Of a DNA stretch of 64,000 nucleotides, positions 23,988-31,648 are shown piece after piece; positions within the stretch are counted from its first letter, which is position 1; each line of letters starts with the position of its first letter. The stretch lies in contig CAWFXW010000026.1 of the NCBI GenBank assembly GCA_963819785.1, forward strand, positions 558,001-622,000. The letters are read 5' to 3'. This DNA comes from Palsa-504 sp963819785 (GTDB taxonomy: Bacteria > Actinomycetota > Actinomycetes > Streptosporangiales > Streptosporangiaceae). Made by a program: the position numbers and the translations under genes. Below the pieces are notes generated by a model that worked only from the letters and a program-made list of their open reading frames with translations, did not search any database and was not told the DNA's origin.

Positions 23988-25682
23988 CTATAGCCTGCTG
24001 GGCGGGCCCTGACGCGGGGTGCGGAGCCAGACGGCGGTGTCGGGGGGCAGCAGGCCGTCGTCGAGGGGGCCGCTGGCCAGCAGGACGGCGGTATGCGCGG
24101 GCATGGCGACCGGGGCGGAGGACAGATTGGCGACGCAGAACAGGTCACCGCGGTCGAAGGCCAGCACCCCGCGAGGCGCGGGCTGCCACCGCATGAGCCC
24201 GTCGCCGAGGCCGGGCTCGGCGCGGCGCAGGCGCAGCGCGGCACGGTACAGCTCGAGCATGGAGTCGGGGTCGCCGGTCTGCAGCTCGACGGTCAGCTCG
24301 CGCCATTCCTTGGGTTGCGGCAGCCAGGGTTGCGCGATGACGGTGTTGGCTGGGCCGGCGGAGCTGGCTGGGCCGACTGCGTTGGCGGGGCCGGCGGGTG
24401 GCGAGAAACCGAACGGGGGCTCCACGCCCGCCCAGGGCAGCGGCACGCGGCAGCCGTCCCGGCCGGGGTCGGTGCCGCCGGTACGGAACCAGATCGGGTC
24501 CTGGCGGCGCTCGTCCGGGATGTCCTCGACCTCCCACAGACCCAGCTCCTCGCCCTGGTACAGGTAGACCGAGCCGGGCAGGGCCATGGTGAGCAGCGCC
24601 GCGGCCCGGGCCCGGCGGGTGCCGAGCTCCAGGTCAACCGGCTGGCTGTGGTCGCGCCGGTCCAGACCGAACGAGGTGTCGGCGCGGCCATAACGGGACA
24701 CGTGCCGGTCCACGTCGTGATTGGACAGGACCCAGGTGGGCGGCGCGCCTGCCGCAGCGTGGAAGGCCAGTGTGCTGTCGATGACCTCGCGCAGCCGCCC
24801 GGCGTCCCAGGGGCAGCACAGGTAGGGGAAGTTGAACACGCTATGCAACTCGTCGGGGCTCAGGTACCTGGCCAGCCGGGCGGCGTCGGCGAGCCAGATC
24901 TCGCCGATCAGCACCCGGCTGGGGTACTCGGCGGCGACCGCGCGCCAGGCCCGGTAGATGTCGTGCACGTCGTCCCGGTCGGTGTACGGCGACTGGTCGC
25001 CGGTTCCGACGTCGGGTAGCCGGGGATCCTTGGTCAGCAGCGCGGCCGAGTCGATCCGGATGCCGTCCACGCCGCGGTCGAACCAGAACCGCAGCACTGC
25101 CTCGAACTCGGCCCGGACCTGCGGATTGGCCCAGTTGAAGTCGGGCTGCTGGGGCGCGAACAGATGCAGGTACCACTCGCCGGGCGTGCCGTCCGGCGCG
25201 GCGACCCGGGTCCACGCGGGACCGCCGAAGATCGACTGCCAGTTGTTGGGCGGGAGGTCCCCGCCGGGCCCGCGGCCTGGCCGGAACCAGAACCTGGCGC
25301 GTTCGGCGGACCCAGGCGGAGCGGCCAGCGCGGCCTGAAACCACCGATGCTGGTCCGAGCAGTGGTTCGGCACGATGTCGATGATCGTCCTGATGCCGTG
25401 CGCGTGACCGTCGGCGATCAGCGCGTCGGCGTCGGCCAGGGTGCCGAAGGCGGGGTCGATGGCGCGGTAGTCGGCCACGTCGTAGCCGGCGTCGGACTTC
25501 GGGGACGGGTACCACGGGGTGAACCAGATCGCGTCGATGCCGAGCGCGGCCAGGTAGGGCAGCCGGGCCCGGACGCCGGCCAGGTCACCCCAGCCGTCGC
25601 CGTTACCGTCGGCGAAGCTCTGAACGTACAGCTCGTAGATCGCGGCGCCGCGCCACCAGTCGCCACCCGTGATGCCGTGCAA
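23988..25682 (-). CDS. GH13-family alpha-glucosidase/oligosaccharide hydrolase
   Basis: 564 residues with a (beta/alpha)8 GH13 barrel: AAIYELYVQSFADGNGDGWG, IDIVPNHCSDQHRWFQ (region I), GVDGIRIDSAAL (region II, nucleophile Asp about 200), VLIGEIWLAD (region III, acid Glu) and WVLSNHDVDRH (region IV, Asp). No signal peptide, so it is cytoplasmic. It is the last gene of the ABC-sugar operon and would hydrolyse the imported alpha-glucoside. The fine specificity (maltose, isomaltose, trehalose) cannot be fixed; a Gly/Pro/Ala-rich insert near 430 is unusual. Confidence 0.9.
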   Translation of the reverse strand: MHGITGGDWWRGAAIYELYVQSFADGNGDGWGDLAGVRARLPYLAALGIDAIWFTPWYPSPKSDAGYDVADYRAIDPAFGTLADADALIADGHAHGIRTIIDIVPNHCSDQHRWFQAALAAPPGSAERARFWFRPGRGPGGDLPPNNWQSIFGGPAWTRVAAPDGTPGEWYLHLFAPQQPDFNWANPQVRAEFEAVLRFWFDRGVDGIRIDSAALLTKDPRLPDVGTGDQSPYTDRDDVHDIYRAWRAVAAEYPSRVLIGEIWLADAARLARYLSPDELHSVFNFPYLCCPWDAGRLREVIDSTLAFHAAAGAPPTWVLSNHDVDRHVSRYGRADTSFGLDRRDHSQPVDLELGTRRARAAALLTMALPGSVYLYQGEELGLWEVEDIPDERRQDPIWFRTGGTDPGRDGCRVPLPWAGVEPPFGFSPPAGPANAVGPASSAGPANTVIAQPWLPQPKEWRELTVELQTGDPDSMLELYRAALRLRRAEPGLGDGLMRWQPAPRGVLAFDRGDLFCVANLSSAPVAMPAHTAVLLASGPLDDGLLPPDTAVWLRTPRQGPPSRL

Positions 25683-25728
25683 GCGGTACCTGCTTTCCTG
25701 TGTTGTGTATCGCGAAGTACGGGTTGCC

Positions 25729-26619
25729 TCAGCCCCTGATGCCGCCGGCGGTCAGGCCGGCCAGGATGTTGCGCTGGAAGATCAGGAAGAAGATGATCGT
25801 GGGCACGGCGGCTATCGCGGACGCGGCCAGCACCATGTTCTCCGGCGCGGTCTGGGACGCCGTCCAGATGCCGACGTTCAGCGTCTCCCTTGGCGGGTTA
25901 AACCCGCCCTCGACCAGAAGCGGCCACAGGAAGTCCTTCCACACCGCGACCAGCGAGAAGATCGACACGACGGCGAGAATCGGCCTCGAGATCGGGATGA
26001 TGATCGACCGCAGGACGCGCAGGGGGGACGCGCCGTCGATGGCGGCGGCCTCGGTGAGCTCTACCGGGATCGAGTCGAAGAACCGTTTGAGCAGGAAGAT
26101 GTTGAACCCGTTGGCCACGCTAGGCAGCCAGATCGCGGCCGGCGAGCCGATCAGGTTGATGTTCACGATCGGCAGGTGCGCCACCGTTATGTAGAGCGGG
26201 ACGATCAGCACCATGGCCGGGATCATCAGCGTGGCGACCATCATCGCGAGGATGACGTTGCCGAGCGCTGGACGGAGCCTGGACAGCGAGTAGGCCGCGG
26301 CCACGTCGAAGACCAGCTGGAATGCGAGCGCGCCGAACGCGTAGTACAGGGTGTTGAGGAGCAGCCGTCCCAGGCTGAACTCACTCCACGCCCGCGAGTA
26401 CGAGCTGGGGTGCAGCGCGTGCGGATAGAGCGTCGGCGGGACCGCGATTGCCTCCTGCGTCGACTTCAGCCCGTCGGTGAACAGGAAGTACAGCGGACCG
26501 ATGAAGACGAGGGTGAAGATCACGATCACCACGGTCAGCACGATCCGGTAGACGATCTTGCCGCGCGCCCGGTTCAGCTGGGCGCTGGAGATCAGCGATC
26601 GCGCGTACGAGTCAGCCAC
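25729..26619 (-). CDS. ABC sugar transporter permease (MalG-type)
   Basis: 296 residues, about six membrane helices, with the permease EAA loop PVELTEAAAIDGASPLRVLR. Its start lies inside the end of the upstream permease gene (28-bp overlap), indicating coupled translation. It forms the second half of the permease heterodimer that imports the sugar delivered by the binding protein encoded first in the operon. No ATPase gene is in the cluster; a shared MsiK-type ATPase is usual in actinomycetes. Confidence 0.9.
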   Translation of the reverse strand: MADSYARSLISSAQLNRARGKIVYRIVLTVVIVIFTLVFIGPLYFLFTDGLKSTQEAIAVPPTLYPHALHPSSYSRAWSEFSLGRLLLNTLYYAFGALAFQLVFDVAAAYSLSRLRPALGNVILAMMVATLMIPAMVLIVPLYITVAHLPIVNINLIGSPAAIWLPSVANGFNIFLLKRFFDSIPVELTEAAAIDGASPLRVLRSIIIPISRPILAVVSIFSLVAVWKDFLWPLLVEGGFNPPRETLNVGIWTASQTAPENMVLAASAIAAVPTIIFFLIFQRNILAGLTAGGIRG

Positions 26620-27581
26620 ACGTAACCTCCGGAGAACGTGGCGAGCACGACTAGGAGCACCACGCCGAGTGCTGCCGCGCTGTTGAAGTTGCTCGCGCTG
26701 CTCATGGCGAACGCGTACTGGTAGATCAGGTAGACCACGGACTCGGTGTTGTTGTTCACACCCTGGCCCCCGTCCAGGATGAACGCCTCGACGAACATCT
26801 GCATGGTGGCGATGATCTGCAGCATCAGCAGCATGGAGAGAACCAGCTTGGTCTGCGGGATCGTGATGTGCCGGATCTTCTTGACGATCCCGGCACCATC
26901 CAGCTCAGCCGCCTCGTAGAGCTCGCCGGGGATGTTCTGCAGCGCGGCCAGGTAGATCAGCGTGGCACCGCCCATGTTCATCCAGGTGGCGGCGATCACC
27001 ACCGAGATCATCGCCGCCGTCGGCCATCTGGTCCCCGATGACAGCACCCACTGCGAGGTGGGCAGGTGCAGCGTGTGCAGGATGTCGTTGAACAGGCCAT
27101 AGGTCGGGTCGTAGAAGTAGGAGAACAGCAGCAGCGCACTCGCTGGCGGCAGCATGACCGGCAGGTACACCAGGCAGCGCAGGTATCCCTTGGCGTGCCG
27201 CAGCTCGTTCAGCACGATCGCGACGAAGAACGGCACCGCGAAGCCGAGGAGCAGCGCGAGGAGGGTGAACTCCAGCGTGTTCCGCCAGGCCGTCCAGAAC
27301 GTCGGGTCGTTAAAGATGCGCCGGTAGTTGACCAAGCCGGCCCAGCTGGTCACGCCCAGCTGGGTCTTCTGGAAGCTCATGATGATCTCCCGGACCATCG
27401 GGTACCAGGAGAAGAGGGCGAAGCACAGCACGGCGCCGATCAGGAACCCGTACGCCGAGAGGTTGCGCCTGGCCTCGGGGGCGAGTGTGCGGGCGACCCC
27501 GCCCCGCGCCGCCCTGCCCCCGGCGGCATTGCGCGCCGGGGGCAGGTTGTCCGCTTTCCGCGCGGTGACGAGGTCAGCCAC
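26592..27581 (-). CDS. ABC sugar transporter permease (MalF-type)
   Basis: 329 residues. Hydrophobic helices begin with AYGFLIGAVLCFALFSWYP, and the EAA motif is GELYEAAELDGAGIVKKIRH. Overlaps the binding-protein gene upstream by 8 bp and the second permease downstream by 28 bp, so the operon order is binding protein, MalF-type, MalG-type, GH13 enzyme. The N-terminal about 25 residues are Arg/Ala-rich and cytoplasmic. Confidence 0.9.
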   Translation of the reverse strand: MADLVTARKADNLPPARNAAGGRAARGGVARTLAPEARRNLSAYGFLIGAVLCFALFSWYPMVREIIMSFQKTQLGVTSWAGLVNYRRIFNDPTFWTAWRNTLEFTLLALLLGFAVPFFVAIVLNELRHAKGYLRCLVYLPVMLPPASALLLFSYFYDPTYGLFNDILHTLHLPTSQWVLSSGTRWPTAAMISVVIAATWMNMGGATLIYLAALQNIPGELYEAAELDGAGIVKKIRHITIPQTKLVLSMLLMLQIIATMQMFVEAFILDGGQGVNNNTESVVYLIYQYAFAMSSASNFNSAAALGVVLLVVLATFSGGYVWLTRTRDR

Positions 27582-28977
27582 CGCTGCTGTTCGCCAGGAT
27601 CTGGTTCACCGCGCTCGTCGCGCTCTTCAGCAACTGCGGGATATCGGCGTTCGGGTTGGTGAGCACGGCGAGCATGACCGGGTCAAGCGACTTATAGAGC
27701 GCCTGGTCGTCCACCGGCTGGCCGTCGGGCTGCTCGTTCGCGTTGATGAACGTCGTGTAGTAGGACTCGTTGATCGTCGTGTCCTTGTTCAGCAGGGCCG
27801 TGTAGGCGGTACCGGTGGCGCCCTGGAACAGCTGCGGCTCGTAGAAGCCGACCGGCTGGCCGTCGGCCTTGGTCCGCGCGAAGTTGAACTGTCCCGAGCC
27901 CAGGGTCAGGTCCTCGAAATTGATCCACTTGATGCCCGCCTCGATCTGCGCGGGGGTGTCCCGCTTGGCGAACAGATAGGCGTCGCCACCGGACAGTGTG
28001 CCGGCCGGGGTGCCGCTGACGCTCGGCAGCGGGCCCATTCCGTAGTCGTTGACGTTACCGCCGTCGATCGGAACGATCACGTTGTAGATGTCGTCAGGTG
28101 CGGCGATGAACATGCCCAGCTTGCCGGCCGCCATCTGCTTCTGCAGCGTGCCCCAGGCCAGCCCCTGGGTCGCGCTCATCGCCTTGTCGGTGAACCGCAG
28201 GTTGTGCAGCGCCTGGAGCACCTGCATGCCCTGCGTGGTGTTGAAGGTCGCGGTAGTGCCCGCGGCGTTAGTCATCGCACCGCCGTTGGCGTCCAGCTCG
28301 GAGGTGAAGTGCCAGCCGCCGTTGTTGCCAGAGCTGTAGTCACCGTAGCCGTAGATGCCGTTGCCGAGCTTGGTGATCGCGGCCGCGTCGGTCTCCACCT
28401 GAGCCCAGGTCGTGGGCGGGGTGTCCGGGTTCAGGCCGGCCTGGGTGAACAGCTTCCGGTTGATGACAAGGCCCTGGGTGTAGTTGAAGATCGGTATCCC
28501 GTAGAGCGTCTTGCCCGCGGTGACCGGCGCTATCGCACTCGGCACGATGTCCTTCCAGACCGGCACCGTTTTCGAGTTGACGTACTGGGTGATGTCGGCG
28601 GCCTGGCCAGCGTCGAGCGCCTGGTTAAGGTCCCCGAAGTAGGTCTCGTAGACGTCCGGTTCGGTGCCGGCGGCCAGCTGGGCGGTGAGCGTCGCGGGGA
28701 CGTCGCACTGAGCGGAGTAGATGCTCTGGATGGTGATGTTGGGGTTAGCCTTCTCGAACGCAGCCACGTCCTCTTTCCACTCCCGGTACGGAACGGGCGA
28801 GGATGAGGGTGGAGCACAGAAACCGCCGACCGTGACGTGGCCTGTGATGGAGGGGCTGGACCCTGAGGTGGTGCTGCTGCTCGAGCACGCTGCGACGGCG
28901 GCGAGACCGAGAGCCGCGGTGACGGTGACCCCGGCTACCTTTCGGTAACCGGCCCGTCCGTGGAGCCGTCTGTGCAT
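27574..28977 (-). CDS. Extracellular solute (sugar)-binding lipoprotein
   Basis: 467 residues. Lipoprotein signal: AGVTVTAALGLAAVAAC, with the lipidated Cys at 31, then a Ser/Thr-rich linker (SSSSTTSGSSPS). The body shows the family-1 sugar-binding signature GTEPDVYETYFGDLNQAL and KMAAGKLGMFIAAPDDIYN-like segments. It captures an oligosaccharide outside the membrane and feeds the two permeases. First gene of the operon; its promoter faces the LacI regulator across about 300 bp holding TTGCAA palindromes. Confidence 0.9.
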   Translation of the reverse strand: MHRRLHGRAGYRKVAGVTVTAALGLAAVAACSSSSTTSGSSPSITGHVTVGGFCAPPSSSPVPYREWKEDVAAFEKANPNITIQSIYSAQCDVPATLTAQLAAGTEPDVYETYFGDLNQALDAGQAADITQYVNSKTVPVWKDIVPSAIAPVTAGKTLYGIPIFNYTQGLVINRKLFTQAGLNPDTPPTTWAQVETDAAAITKLGNGIYGYGDYSSGNNGGWHFTSELDANGGAMTNAAGTTATFNTTQGMQVLQALHNLRFTDKAMSATQGLAWGTLQKQMAAGKLGMFIAAPDDIYNVIVPIDGGNVNDYGMGPLPSVSGTPAGTLSGGDAYLFAKRDTPAQIEAGIKWINFEDLTLGSGQFNFARTKADGQPVGFYEPQLFQGATGTAYTALLNKDTTINESYYTTFINANEQPDGQPVDDQALYKSLDPVMLAVLTNPNADIPQLLKSATSAVNQILANSSGG

Positions 28978-29062
28978 CGACGATCCTTCCTGCTACCAGC
29001 GGGGCATGCGATACATGCGGTGGAAAATATCGATGGCTCAAGATACTTTTTGAGACTTTTCT

Positions 29063-29089
29063 TTGCAAGATCTGGACGAAATATTGCAA
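29063..29089. promoter_or_regulatory. Paired TTGCAA palindromes upstream of the sugar operon
   Basis: TTGCAA occurs at 29063-29068 and 29084-29089, exactly 21 bp apart, that is two helical turns. Related half-sites (TGCAAATTCTTGCG near 29240) lie closer to the LacI gene. LacI proteins typically bind such symmetric sites, so this is a candidate operator of the divergent sugar operon. Confidence 0.45.
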
Positions 29090-29203
29090 AGACACAACTT
29101 GATTACGGAATCGCGAATCAGCGGCCTGACCTGGTGGTTCCCGGTTTTGGCCGACATTTATTGCGCCGCTCTTGCGGAAATGAGCGGCAAGCACGCCGGT
29201 CCG

Positions 29204-29222
29204 TTCGGCAGAAATTGCCGAA
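29204..29222. promoter_or_regulatory. Inverted repeat before the LacI gene
   Basis: TTCGGCA-N5-TGCCGAA, a perfect 7-bp symmetric site 55 bp upstream of the LacI start. A candidate binding site for the LacI protein or another factor. Confidence 0.45.
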
Positions 29223-29276
29223 TTCGGGGGCCAGATTATGCAAATTCTTGCGTGCTGGTGCCGTATATTTGCAGGC

Positions 29277-30344
29277 ATGACGCGCACACCCGGCAGGCGG
29301 CTCGGCGAGGTGGCCCAGAAGGTGGGGGTCAGCGAGGCGACGGTCAGCCGGGTGCTCAACGGCAAGGCTGGTGTGTCCGACAGCACCAGGGAGGCCGTGC
29401 TGACCGCGCTCGACGTGCTCGGCTACGAGCGGCCGACCCAGTTGCGCGGGGAGCGCGCCCGGCTCATCGGGCTGGTGCTTCCCGAACTGCAGAACCCGAT
29501 CTTCCCGGCGCTGGCCGAGGTGGTCGGCGGGGCACTGGCCCAGCGGGGTTTCACGCCGGTGCTGTGCACCCGCACCGCGGGCGGCCTGTCGGAGGCCGAC
29601 TACGTCGCCATGCTGCTCGACCAGCAGGTCTCCGGGGTGGTGTTCGCCGGCTGCCACCACGCCGAGCAGGCCGCCCCGCACGACCACTACCGGCTGCTGC
29701 GCTCTCGCGGCATCCCGGCGGTGCTGTTCAACGCGTCGGTCGACGGCCTGGACTTCCCGTGCGTAGCCACCGACGACATGACCGCGGCCGGACAGGCCTT
29801 CACCCACCTGGTCTCACTTGGCCACCAGCGGATCGGCCTGGTCGCCGGGCCGGCCGATCACATGCCCTCGCGGCGCAAGCTCGCGGCGTTCACCGAGCAC
29901 GCCCGGCGCTTTGGCGGGGGCCCGGTCGAACACGCGCTGTTCTCGCTGGAGGGCGGCCAGGCCGCGACCACGCGGCTACTACGGCACGGCGTCACCGGCG
30001 TCATCTGCGCCAGCGACGTGCTGGCGCTGGGCGCGATCCGGGCCGTTCGGCGGGCGGGCCTGTCGGTCCCGGGCGACGTGTCGGTCGTCGGGTACGACGA
30101 TTCGGCGTTCATGAATTGCACCGACCCGCCGCTGACCACGGTCAGGCAGCCCATCGAGTCGATGGGCAAGGCCGCGGTGGCCCTGCTGGTGAACCAGATG
30201 GAGAACCTCTCGGTCTATCCCGAGGAGTTGCTCTTCGAACCCGAGCTGGTCGTCCGCGGCTCGACCGGCCCGGCCCCGGCTGCCCGGGCCGCTCCCGCAG
30301 GTCCGGGGCTGCTGCCCGATCGCCGCTTACCGCCGCCGGCATGA
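29277..30344 (+). CDS. LacI-family transcriptional regulator
   Basis: 355 residues from ATG 29277 (an ATG at 29238 is less likely). HTH at about 6-30 (RLGEVAQKVGVSEATVSRVL then NGKAGVSDSTREAV) with the hinge helix, then a periplasmic-binding-like sugar-sensing domain (RLIGLVLPELQNPIFPALAE, GVICASDVLALGAIRAVRRA, SVVGYDDSAFMNCTDPPLTT). Divergent from the sugar-uptake operon, its likely target: repression without inducer. The C-terminal about 20 residues are Pro/Ala-rich. Confidence 0.9.
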   Translation: MTRTPGRRLGEVAQKVGVSEATVSRVLNGKAGVSDSTREAVLTALDVLGYERPTQLRGERARLIGLVLPELQNPIFPALAEVVGGALAQRGFTPVLCTRTAGGLSEADYVAMLLDQQVSGVVFAGCHHAEQAAPHDHYRLLRSRGIPAVLFNASVDGLDFPCVATDDMTAAGQAFTHLVSLGHQRIGLVAGPADHMPSRRKLAAFTEHARRFGGGPVEHALFSLEGGQAATTRLLRHGVTGVICASDVLALGAIRAVRRAGLSVPGDVSVVGYDDSAFMNCTDPPLTTVRQPIESMGKAAVALLVNQMENLSVYPEELLFEPELVVRGSTGPAPAARAAPAGPGLLPDRRLPPPA

Positions 30345-30486
30345 GGCCCTAGGCGTGCCCGATGAGTGGACGCCGATCGGCGCGATCGCGGTCGGCCATC
30401 CTGACCTGCCCGCCGATCCCGTTCCGCCCGCTCGCGCCAGCGAGCGCAAGTCCCTCGCTGAGCTGGTCCACCGCGGCCGGTGGTAA
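30345..30486 (+). pseudogene. C-terminal remnant of a nitroreductase-like gene
   Basis: Directly after the LacI stop, a frame reads ALGVPDEWTPIGAIAVGHPD, then ERKSLAELVHRGRW, ending at TAA 30484-30486. This is the conserved tail of NADPH/F420-linked nitroreductases (P-IGAIAVG and the final HRGRW). No start or FMN-binding part is present. Confidence 0.6.
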
Positions 30487-30518
30487 CGACCGCACCCGCG
30501 CCGAATGTGGGCCTGCCG

Positions 30519-31262
30519 TTACGGCTGCCTGGGCTTTTCCCAAACTGAGACGTGCGAACGGCTGTCGGTGGTGAAGGGCTCGCGGTTCCAGCCCGCCCAT
30601 CGGTCACGCAGCCGGAGTCCGGCGAGCCGGGCCATCAGGTCGAGCTCGGCGGGCCACACGTAGCGGAACGGGATTGTCCGGTATTCCCCGGTCCCGCCGC
30701 TGAACTCGACGTAGTGGCCGCTGTACTGCTGGCTGGCGTGGTCATAGGTGTAGGAGACGATCCGGTCCGGGCCTGCCCGGTATCCCAGGATGTCCTGCCC
30801 GGGGGGCAGATAGCGCAGGTTCGGGATGCCGGTCTCGATGACGAAGCAGCCACCCGGCGCTAGATGCTCGGCGACGTTGCGGAAGCAGGTCACCTGCGCT
30901 TCCTGCGTGGTGAGGTTGTTGATGGTGTTGTACACCAGGTAGGCCACGGTGAAGGCGCCGTCCACCCTGGTCGTGGTCATGTCGCCGATGGTTACGGGGA
31001 TGGCCGCGCCGCCCGGCTTGCCGCGGAGCCTGGCCGCCATGGCCCGGGACAGCTCGATGCCGTGCACCGGTACGCCGCGCTGCGACAGCGGCAATCCGAT
31101 GCGGCCGGTGCCGATGGCGAGTTCCAGCGCCCGGCCGTCGCCCGCAAGGTCGGCGAGGAGGCTGACCGCCGGGTCGATTGCCTCCGGCTGGAACATGCGA
31201 TCGGACAGGTCGTCGTAACTCGCCGCGACCCGTTCTCCGAAGTATCCGTCCGGATCGTCCAT
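30519..31262 (-). CDS. Class I SAM-dependent methyltransferase
   Basis: 247 residues. Motif I ALELAIGTGRIGLPLSQRGV at about 45-64, motif II IELSRAMAARLRG, then DMTTTRVDGAFTVAYLVYNT and the LAPGGCFVIETGIPN strand. It fits the methyltransferase_25/11 group. Soluble and monocistronic, divergent from the kinase region. The substrate is not identifiable. Confidence 0.85.
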   Translation of the reverse strand: MDDPDGYFGERVAASYDDLSDRMFQPEAIDPAVSLLADLAGDGRALELAIGTGRIGLPLSQRGVPVHGIELSRAMAARLRGKPGGAAIPVTIGDMTTTRVDGAFTVAYLVYNTINNLTTQEAQVTCFRNVAEHLAPGGCFVIETGIPNLRYLPPGQDILGYRAGPDRIVSYTYDHASQQYSGHYVEFSGGTGEYRTIPFRYVWPAELDLMARLAGLRLRDRWAGWNREPFTTDSRSHVSVWEKPRQP

Positions 31263-31648
31263 GGACTGAGAACCTAACGAGCACGGCCCGGCCGCGGCTA
31301 TTCATTTTTCGGCGGGCCAGACTGATGCCATGGACCGGCACCCGGGCTAGCTTCCGGTGGCTGCCCCGGCCGGCGAACGGTCCGTTTCGGGCGATTGCCC
31401 TCGTCATCGCAGACCACCAGGTCAGCCATACCCGCCAGGGTAAGTTGCGGCACTAGCTCGCGACGCTCGCCGGTCCTGGTCATAGCCGCTGGTCGATTGC
31501 CGCTTAATCTGCCATATGGCCGTAAACCGCACTACTCTAGGGAACTGGCTCGCGGCGGCCGGCCCGGTTGAGCTACGCGGATCCGGCTCCGCCGATCGGG
31601 GCCGTGGTATGTGTAGTTCGCTGGCGCGTCGTCGGGCAGCGGGTGGGG
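31263..31648. other. Intergenic region before the Ser/Thr kinase
   Basis: 386 bp. Short frames on both strands lack ribosome binding sites; A/T-rich spots near 31500-31545 may hold the kinase promoter. No repeat or hairpin stands out. Confidence 0.5.
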
